From contig NZ_JAMZEB010000002.1 in assembly GCF_024172165.1 (NCBI RefSeq), positions 2,749,501 to 2,813,500 on the forward strand: a DNA stretch of 64,000 nt, given 5' to 3'. How positions within the stretch are numbered: position 1 is the first letter of the stretch; every line of letters starts with the position of its first letter. Below the pieces are notes generated by a model. It did not search any database. It had not been told where the DNA came from and saw nothing but the letters and a program-made list of their open reading frames with translations. The translations under genes and the position numbers were made by a program. This document shows, piece after piece, positions 53,964-62,200 of this stretch. The DNA is from Nonomuraea thailandensis (lineage in GTDB: Bacteria; Actinomycetota; Actinomycetes; Streptosporangiales; Streptosporangiaceae).

Positions 53964-55247
53964 ATGGGAGACGACGTGAAGACGCGTTCGGCCCAGACCC
54001 TGCGGGTCGCCGGCGATCGGCTGGTGGCCAACATCCGGGCCCTCGGCGCGATCGGCGCCACGGCCGGCGGCGGCGTCACCAGGCTCGCCTTCACCGCGGA
54101 GGACGCCCGCGGGCGGGAGCTGGTGCGCGACCTGATGACCGAAGCCGGGCTGCGGACCTGCGTCGACAGCGCGGCGAACATCATCGGGCACCGGCCGGGA
54201 GAACGCCCGGACCTGCCGGCGCTCATGCTCGGGTCGCACATCGACACCGTGCCCGACGGCGGCGCCCTCGACGGCGCGTACGGAGTCCTGGCGGCCATCG
54301 AGGTCGCCCGCGCGCTCAACCAGCACGGCACCCCGCTGGCCCACCCCCTCGCCGTCGTGGCCTTCAACAACGAGGAAGGCGCGTTCGGCACCCGGGGAAT
54401 GTGGGGGGCGCACGCGATGGTCGGCGCGCTCGACGAGGCCGACCTGACCGCCGTGGACGATCGCGGCAGGCTCGTGGCGGACTCGCTGGCCGACATCGGA
54501 GGGGACCCCGCCCACCTCGACCGGGCCGTGTGGCGCCCTGACCAGGTGGCGGCCTACCTGGAGCTGCACATCGAACAAGGCCCGGTGCTGGAGAGCCGCG
54601 ACGTCCGGATCGGGGTGGTGGAGGCCATCACGGGCCGTTCGACGCTCACCGTCTCCGTGCGCGGCAAGGCCTCGCACGCCGGGACCACGCCGATGGAGCT
54701 GCGCCAGGACGCGCTCGTGGCGGCGGCGCACGTGATCCTCGCGGTGGGCGGCCTCGCCCACCCCCACGGCCCGGTACGGGTCGCCACCGTCGGGGCGCTC
54801 TCGCTGGCCCCCAACGCCTGGAACGTCGTCCCCGGAACCGTCACGCTGCAGGTGGACCTGCGCGACGTGTCCGACGCCGCCACCCGGCAGGCGATCGCGC
54901 GGCTGCGGGGCGAGCTCCTGGACATCGCCATGAGGACCGTCACCACGATCGAGGTGACGGACCAGCACGGCGTGACCGCCATGTCCTGCGACGCGGGCCT
55001 GCGGGACGTCATCGCCGAGGCGAGCGAGATCCTCGACCTGAGCCACCTCTCCCTGCCCAGCGGCGCCGGCCACGACGCGCAGATCATCGGGCGCATCGCA
55101 CCGATGGGCATGATCTTCGTGCCCAGCAAGGGTGGCGTCAGCCACGCGCCGGAGGAGCACAGCGCCGACGACGACCTGATAGCGGGCGCGAACGTGCTGC
55201 TCCAGTCCGTACTCACCTACGACGAAAGATACGGCCGGGCCTTCTGA
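53964..55247 (+). CDS. M20-family amidohydrolase (N-carbamoyl-amino acid hydrolase/allantoate amidohydrolase type)
   Basis: This 427-residue dizinc hydrolase has ligands His92 (GSHIDT), Asp103 (ALDGAYG), Glu137/138 (FNNEEG), His201 (ELHIEQGP) and a late His in GGVSHAPEE. The middle dimerisation domain contains KASHAGTTPM. Family members remove a carbamoyl group from N-carbamoyl amino acids or related ureides. It lies 10 bp after NRPS3 and 32 bp before the LOG-family gene, so all three form one operon. I infer a role in making or trimming a non-standard amino acid. The ATG at 53964 is used, but the GTG at 53976 with GGGAG before it is an equally good start. Confidence 0.87.
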   Translation: MGDDVKTRSAQTLRVAGDRLVANIRALGAIGATAGGGVTRLAFTAEDARGRELVRDLMTEAGLRTCVDSAANIIGHRPGERPDLPALMLGSHIDTVPDGGALDGAYGVLAAIEVARALNQHGTPLAHPLAVVAFNNEEGAFGTRGMWGAHAMVGALDEADLTAVDDRGRLVADSLADIGGDPAHLDRAVWRPDQVAAYLELHIEQGPVLESRDVRIGVVEAITGRSTLTVSVRGKASHAGTTPMELRQDALVAAAHVILAVGGLAHPHGPVRVATVGALSLAPNAWNVVPGTVTLQVDLRDVSDAATRQAIARLRGELLDIAMRTVTTIEVTDQHGVTAMSCDAGLRDVIAEASEILDLSHLSLPSGAGHDAQIIGRIAPMGMIFVPSKGGVSHAPEEHSADDDLIAGANVLLQSVLTYDERYGRAF

Positions 55248-55279
55248 TTTTTCTTGCGCTGATTCGTTGGGAGCAGAGT

Positions 55280-55900
55280 ATGTTGAACGGTCCTTCCCAG
55301 GGCAGAGCCATCGCCGTCTTCTGCGGCGCCCGCGCGGGCGCCCGCGCGCATTACCTGCACGTGGCCGGAGAGTTCGGCGCCGCACTGGCGCGACGCGGTG
55401 CGGGGCTGGTCTACGGTGCCGCCGGCGTCGGCATCATGGGAGCGGTCGCCAGTGCCGTCACCACGGCCGGCGGAGCCGTGACAGGCGTGATCCCGCACCA
55501 TCTGTACGAGCGGGAGAAGCCCGAGCTCGCGAGCGGCAACATCTACGTCGTCGGGACCATGCACGAGCGCAAGGCGCTCATGTACGACCTGTCCATGGGC
55601 TTCGCGGTCCTGCCCGGCGGGCTCGGCACCCTGGACGAGCTGATGGAGGTCGCCACCTGGAACCAGTTGCGGATCCACGAGAAGCCCATCGTCCTGCTCA
55701 ACCAGGCGGGCTTCTTCGACCCGCTGGTCACCATGCTGGACCACGTGGTCGCCGAGGGCTTCCTCACGCAGGAGGAACGGGCCGCCATCCGCGTCACGGC
55801 CGACATCGGCGACGCCCTCGACTGGCTCGGCCTGCCCGTCACGCCGGCCCCGCTGGAGGAGAGCCCGGCCGGGCTGGAGCCGGCCCAGCCGGTGGTGTGA
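55280..55900 (+). CDS. LOG-family protein (nucleotide 5'-phosphoribohydrolase type)
   Basis: This 206-residue Rossmann-like protein has the LOG signatures MHERK (residues 94-98) and PGGLGTLDE (112-120) and an N-terminal VFCGARAG. Known members cleave the N-glycosidic bond of nucleoside monophosphates to release a base. The old name lysine decarboxylase is misleading. The C-terminus ends in a short Pro/Glu-rich tail. GGGAG is 6 bases before the ATG. It is the last gene of the NRPS3 operon. Together with the ureide-type hydrolase, it could mean a nucleotide-derived building block, which is speculative. Confidence 0.87.
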   Translation: MLNGPSQGRAIAVFCGARAGARAHYLHVAGEFGAALARRGAGLVYGAAGVGIMGAVASAVTTAGGAVTGVIPHHLYEREKPELASGNIYVVGTMHERKALMYDLSMGFAVLPGGLGTLDELMEVATWNQLRIHEKPIVLLNQAGFFDPLVTMLDHVVAEGFLTQEERAAIRVTADIGDALDWLGLPVTPAPLEESPAGLEPAQPVV

Positions 55901-55908
55901 CGGCGGGC

Positions 55909-55937
55909 GTTCAACCGCGGCCCCGGCGCAGTTGAAC
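55909..55937. promoter_or_regulatory. StrR-type operator before NRPS4
   Basis: GTTCAACCG (55909-55917), 11 bp, CAGTTGAAC (55929-55937), with one mismatch. It lies directly after the LOG-family stop. Confidence 0.75.
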
Positions 55938-55967
55938 GCCGGCCAATGGCGCGGCGAATTCGTGGCA

Positions 55968-55997
55968 TTGTTCAGGCGCGGAGGCGTACGCCATAGT
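55968..55997 (+). promoter_or_regulatory. Promoter of NRPS4
   Basis: TTGTTC (55968-55973), 18 bp, CATAGT (55992-55997), 30 bp after the operator. The following leader repeats that of NRPS3 (GTGGACCCCGG, GAAACGGC, CGCTTTCGCCGCC). The region 55901-56125 holds no gene. Confidence 0.6.
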
Positions 55998-56125
55998 GGA
56001 CCCCGGTGAAACGGCGGGACAGTGCGGTGCGCTTTCGCCGCCCCGCCATTTTTTATGACATTGTTCGAGCGGCTTTCCCGTCCCCCCGAAAACGTCACTG
56101 GACAACGTGAGCAAAAGGGGTCTTG

Positions 56126-59100
56126 ATGATTCCGTTGTCATTCGCACAGCGCCGGTTGTGGTTCATCGAGCGGCTCGACGGCCCGAGCGCGACCTACAAC
56201 ATCCCGGTGGCGTTGCGGCTGGCGGGCCGGGTGGACAAGCGGGCGCTGGCCGCCGCGCTGCGTGACGTTCTGGAGCGGCACGAGGTGCTGCGGACGGTGA
56301 TCGGCGTGGCCGACGGGGAGCCGTACCAGCGCGTGCTCGGCATGGACGGCCTCGACTGGCGGCTGGAGGAGGTCGAGCTGCCGCCGCCGGCCGATCTGGC
56401 CGCGGCGGTGGGCCAGGTGTGGGAGCACACCTTCGACCTGGCCGCCGAGGTGCCGATCCGGGCGTGCCTGTTCTCGGCGGGGCCGGACGATCACGTGCTG
56501 GCGGTCGTGCTGCACCACATCGCCGGTGACGGCTGGTCGAAGGGGCCGCTGGCCCGCGACGTCTCCGAGGCGTACGCGGCCCGCCGCGAGGGCCGGGCGC
56601 CGGGCTGGGAGCCGCTGCCCGTCCAGTACGCCGACTACACGCTGTGGCAGCGCGAGCTGCTCGGCGACGAGAACGATCCGGCCAGCCTCATGGCGCGCCA
56701 GCTCGCCTACTGGCGGGAGACCCTGGCCGGGGCGCCGGAGGAGCTGGCGTTGCCGTTCGACCGGCCGCGCCCGCCGGTCGCCACGCACCGCGGCCACAGC
56801 GCGCCGTTCGAGCTGCCGCCGGACGCGCACGCCCGGCTGGCCGAGGTGGCGCGGCGCGAGGGCGTCACGACGTACATGGTGATACAGGCGGCGCTGGCGA
56901 TGTTGCTGTCGCGGCTGGGCGCGGGCACCGACATCCCGATCGGCCAGGTGGTGGCCGGGCGCACCGACGTCGCCCTGGAGGACCTGGTCGGCTTCTTCGT
57001 CAACACGCTGGTGCTGCGGACCGACGTGTCCGGCGACCCCGGCTTCCGCGAGGTGCTCGCGCGCGTGCGGGAGACGAGCCTGTCGGCGTTCTCCCACCAG
57101 GACGTGCCCTTCGAGAAGCTGGTCGAGGAGCTGACGCCGAGCCGGTCGCTGGCCCGCCACCCGCTGTTCCAGGTGCTGCTCACCGTGCAGAACGTCGCCC
57201 AGGCGGCCGTGGACCTGCCGGGTGTGCGCGCCGGGGGAGTCGTGCCCGGCAGCGGCGGCGGCGCGGTGTCCAGGTTCGACGTCGAGGTCAGCGCCGGCGA
57301 GCTGTTCGACGACGACGGCGCTCCCGCCGGGCTGCGCGGCTCGGTGATCGTGGCGGCGGACGTGTTCACCGCCGAGTCGGCCGGGCTGCTCGCCGAGCGG
57401 CTGCGGCGCGTGCTCACGCTGGTCGTCGACGAGCCCGGGACCCGGCTGAGCGAGACGGGCGTGCTCAGCGCGCAGGAGCGCCACAAGCTGCTCGTCGAGT
57501 GGAACGACACGGCGGGCGAGATCCCGTCCGGCACGGTGCCGGAGCTGTTCGCGGCGCAGGCGGCACGCACGCCCGGCGCCACCGCGGTCGTGCACGACGG
57601 CACCCGGATCACCTACGCCGACCTCGACGCCCGGGCGAACCGCCTCGCCCACCACCTCATCACGCTCGGCGTCGGCCCGGAGTCCATCGTGGGGGTGTGC
57701 CTGCCACGCGGCGCCGACATCGTGACGGCGATCCTCGCGGTGTGGAAGGCCGGCGCCGCCTACGTGCCGCTCGACCCCGCCCACCCCGCCGACCGCCTGG
57801 CCTTCGCCGTCGCCGACAGCGGCGTGCGCGTGCTGGTGACCGACCGGGACGAGACGCTCGGCGCCGCCCACGCCGTACGCCTCGACGACCCCCGCCTCGG
57901 CGCCTGCCCGGGCACGCCGCCCGCGGAGCGGCCCCTGGCCGGCGAGCTGGCGTACGTCATCTACACCTCCGGCTCGACCGGCCGGCCGAAGGGCGTGGCG
58001 GTCGAGCACGCGTCCCTCGCCAACCTCGTCTCGGTGTTCGGGCCGCTGATGGAGGTGGGCCCGGGCGTGCCGGTCCTGCAGTTCGCGTCGTTCACGTTCG
58101 ACGCCTCGGTGCTGGACGTGGCGGTCACCCTGGCCCGCGGCGGCACGCTGGTCGTGGCGAGCGCCGCCGAGCGCGCGGAGCCCGCCCTGCTGCGCGCGCT
58201 CGTCGAGACGACCGGCGTGCGCTCGGCCAGCGTCGTCCCCTCGCTGCTCGCGGTCCTGGAGACGGGCGACCTGCCCGGTGTCGAGGCGATGGTCGTGGGC
58301 TCGGAGCACATGCCGCCCGGCCTGGCCAGGGACTGGGCTCGGGAACGGCGGCTCGTGCACGCGTACGGGCCGACCGAGGCCACCGTGATCACCGCGGCCG
58401 GGCACGTGGACCCCGGCGAGAGCGGCGCGCTGCCGTTCGGCGGCCCGCTCGCCAACACCCGCATGTTCGTGCTGGACGACTTCCTGGAGCCGGTGGCGCC
58501 CGGCGTGGCGGGCGAGCTCTACATCGCCGGCGCGCAGGTCGCCCGCGGTTACGTGGGCCGCTCCGCGCTGACCGCCGAACGGTTCGTGGCCTCGCCGTTC
58601 GCGACGGGCGAGCGGCTCTACCGGACCGGCGACCTGGTGCGATGGACCGGCGACGGGCGGCTCGTCTTCGCCGGGCGCGCCGACGAGCAGGTCAAGGTGC
58701 GCGGGTTCCGGATCGAGCCGGGCGAGGTGCAGGCGGCCGTCGCCGCCCACCCGTCGGTGGCGCGGGCCGCGGTGGTCGCGCGCGAGGACACGCCCGGCGA
58801 GACCCGGCTGGTCGCCTATGTCGTGCCCGCGGACGACGCGCCCGGCCTGCCGGAATCCGTGCGCGCCTTCACGGCCGGCCGGCTGCCCGAGTACATGGTG
58901 CCGTCGGCCGTCGTCGTCCTGGACGACCTGCCGCTCACCCCGAACGGCAAGCTCGACCGCCGCGCCCTGCCCGCCCCCGCCTACGAGACCGGCACCGGCC
59001 GCCGCCCCTCGAACCCCCGCGAAGAGATCGTCTGCGCCGCCTTCGCCGACGTGCTCGGCCTGCCCGAGGCCGGCGTGGACGACGACTTCTTCACGCTGGG

Positions 59101-59205
59101 CGGCCACTCCCTGCTGGCCATCCGCCTGGTGGAACGGCTGCGCGAGCAGGGCGTCGAGGTGTCGGTGCGCGCGCTGTTCCAGTCCCCGACCCCGGCGGGT
59201 CTCGC
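56126..59205 (+). other. Module 11: C-A-T, unassigned
   Basis: The LCL C domain has HHIAGDG. The A domain (about 57520-58985) pocket reads DALSVGAVI, hydrophobic and unassigned. The carrier is LGGHSLL. The following E/C domain predicts a D residue. Confidence 0.6.
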
Positions 59206-62200
59206 CTGGTCGTCGGGCGCGAGACCCGTGACGGTGCCGGACAACCTCATCCCCGCCGGAGCCACCCGGATCACGCCCGGGATGTTGCCGCTGGCCGGCC
59301 TGACCGCCGACGAGATCGACCGCGTCGTGGCCACCGTCGAGGGCGGCGCGGCCAACGTCGCCGACGTCTACCCGCTCGCCCCGCTGCAGGAGGGCCTGCT
59401 CTTCCACCACCTGCTGGCGGGCGGCGGCGACGACGCGTACGCGCTGCCGACGGTCGCCGAGTTCGACACCCGCGACCGGCTCGACGCCTTCCTCGACGCC
59501 CTGCAGCGCGTGGTGGACCGGCACGACATCCTGCGGACCGGCATCGTCTGGGACGGGCTACGCGAACCCGTACAGGTCGTGTGGCGCCACGCCGCCCTGC
59601 CCGTCGAGGAGGTGACGCTCGACCCCGGCGGAACGGACCCCGTCGCCGGCCTCGTGACCGCCGGCGGGTCGTCGATGGATCTGGGCCGCGCCCCGCTGAT
59701 CAGGGTGCACACCGCCGCCCGGCCCGGCGGTGACGGCCGATGGCTGGCCCTGCTCCGCATCCACCACATGGTGCAGGACCACACGGCCAAGGAGGTCCTG
59801 CTCGACGAGGTCCAGGCCTTCCTGACCGGACGCGGCGGCACGCTGCCCGAGCCGCTGCCGTTCCGGACCTTCGTGGCCCAGGCCCGCGGCGGCGGCGCGG
59901 GCGAGCACGCCGGCTACTTCGCCGACCTGCTGGGCGACGTCCACGAACCGACGGCCCCGTACGGCGTCATGAACGCCCGCGGCGACGGCGCCGGAGTCGT
60001 CCGCGAGGAACTCGGCCTCTCACCCGAGCTGACCGGCCGCCTGCGCGCCGTCGCGCTCCGCATGGGCGTCAGCCCCGCGCCGGTGATGCACGTCGCCTGG
60101 GCCCGCGCGCTCGCCGCCATCAGCGGCCGTGCCGACGTGGTCTTCGGCACCGTCCTGTTCGGCCGCATGAACGCCGGCATGGGCTCCGACCGCGTACCCG
60201 GCCCGTTCATGAACACCCTCCCGGTCCGCGTGCGCACCGGCGAGCCGGGCGTCCTGGCCGCCGTGTCGGCGATGCGCGACCAACTCGGCGAACTGCTGGA
60301 GCACGAGCACGCCTCCCTGGCCGTCGCCCAGCGGGCCAGCGGCGTCACCGGCGACACTCCTCTGTTCACCTCGTTCTTCAACTACCGCCGCAACACCGGC
60401 CGGGGCGGAGGGGGCCTTGAGGGCGTCCGCACGGTCTTCACCCACGACCGCACCAACTACCCCCTCGCCGTGGCCGTCAACGACGACGGCGGCCCGCTGT
60501 CGCTGACCATCGACGCCGTCGCGCCCATCCAGCCCCGCGCGGTGGCCCGCCTGGTCCGCACCGCCACGGCCGGCCTGGTCTCCGCGCTGGAGACGGCGCT
60601 GGACGGAGGCCCGGAGCTGCCGCTCGGCGACGTGGACGTGCTCGATGAGGGCGAGCGGCGGCTGGTGGTGGGGGAGTGGAACGCCACGGTGGCGGGTGGG
60701 TTGGGTGTGCCGGTGGTGGAGTTGTTCGAGGCGCAGGTGGAGCGGGCGCCGGATGCGGTGGCGGTGCGGTGTGGTGGTGAGGTCGTTTCGTATGCGGAGG
60801 TGGAGGGGCGGGCCAATCGGCTGGCTCGGGTGCTGGTGGGGGAGGGGGTGGGGGCTGAGTCTGTGGTGGGGGTGTGTTTGGGGCGTGGGGTGGATCTGGT
60901 GGTGGCGTTGCTGGCGGTGTGGAAGGTGGGGGCGGGCTATCTTCCGCTCGATCCGGGGCAGCCGGTGGAGCGGATCGCGTTCATGCTGGCCGACAGTCGT
61001 GCGGTGCTGACGGTGACCAGCTCGGAGATCGCCGACGAGCTGCCGGCCGGGCCCGCGCGGCTGGTCGTGCTCGATGACCCGTTGACGACGTTGCGCCTGG
61101 CGGCCGTGCCCGCTGTCAGGCCGGATCGGGTGGTGTCGGGGGATCAGGTGGCTTATGTGATCTACACCTCGGGTTCGACGGGGCGGCCGAAGGGTGTGGT
61201 GGTGACGCAGGCGGGGCTGGCGAACTATGTGGGCTGGGCGGCGGGTGTTTATGGGGTGGGTGAGGGTGCTCCGTTGCATTCGTCGGTGGGGTTCGACTTG
61301 ACGGTGACGAGTGTGTGGGTGCCGTTGGTGTCGGGGGCGGCGGTGGTGGTCAGTACAGAGGGTGGTGCTGAGGGGCTGGCCGGGGTGTTGTCGGATGGTC
61401 TGGGCTTGGTGAAGGTGGTTCCGGCGCATCTGGGGTTGCTTGCTGGGACGGTGGGCTCTGATGTGGGGCGGACGTGGGTGGTGGGTGGTGAGGCGTTGCC
61501 GGGTGCTCTGGTTCGCTCGTTGCTGGCGCGGTCGCCGGGGTCGGTGGTGGTCAATGAGTACGGGCCGACGGAGACGGTGGTGGGTTGTTGTGTGTTCGAG
61601 GCGTCGGCGGGGGTGGGGGAGTGGGTGCCGATCGGGCGGCCGATCGCGAACTGCCGGGTGTATGTGTTGGATGGGCGGTTGCGGCCGGTGCCGCCGGGGG
61701 TGGCCGGGGAGTTGTACATCGCGGGTGTGCAGGTGGCTCGTGGGTATGTGGGGCGGGCTGGTCTGACGTCGGAGCGGTTCGTGGCCTGCCCGTTCGAGCC
61801 CGGCGCCCGCATGTACCGCAGCGGCGACCTCGCGAGGTGGAACGCCTGCGGAGAATTGGAGTACCTCGGCCGGACCGATGAGCAGGTGAAGATCCGTGGG
61901 TTCCGGATCGAGCCGGGTGAGGTGCAGGCCGTGCTGGCCGCGCATCCGCTGGTGGCCCAGGCGGCGGTGATCGCTCGTGAGGACACGCCGGGTGACGTCC
62001 GGCTCGTGGCGTACGTCGTGGGGGCCGAAGGGGTGGCCGAGCTGTTGCGGCGGTTCGTGGCCGAGCGGCTGCCCGGCTACATGGTGCCGTCGGCGATCGT
62101 CGCGCTCGACGCGTTGCCGTTGACCGCTAACGGCAAGCTCGACCGCAGGGCTCTGCCGGCACCTGAACACAGTGCGGGCTCGGGCCGGGCTCCGGCCACG

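Noticed and set aside
55280..55900. Lysine decarboxylase annotation for the LOG-family protein
   Set aside because: The MHERK and PGGLGTLDE motifs define the phosphoribohydrolase family. No PLP site is present.
56644..59733. A 1,029-residue plus-strand frame inside NRPS4
   Set aside because: It is an Arg/Gly-rich out-of-frame shadow. The NRPS4 frame from 56126 is open to the window end with all expected motifs.
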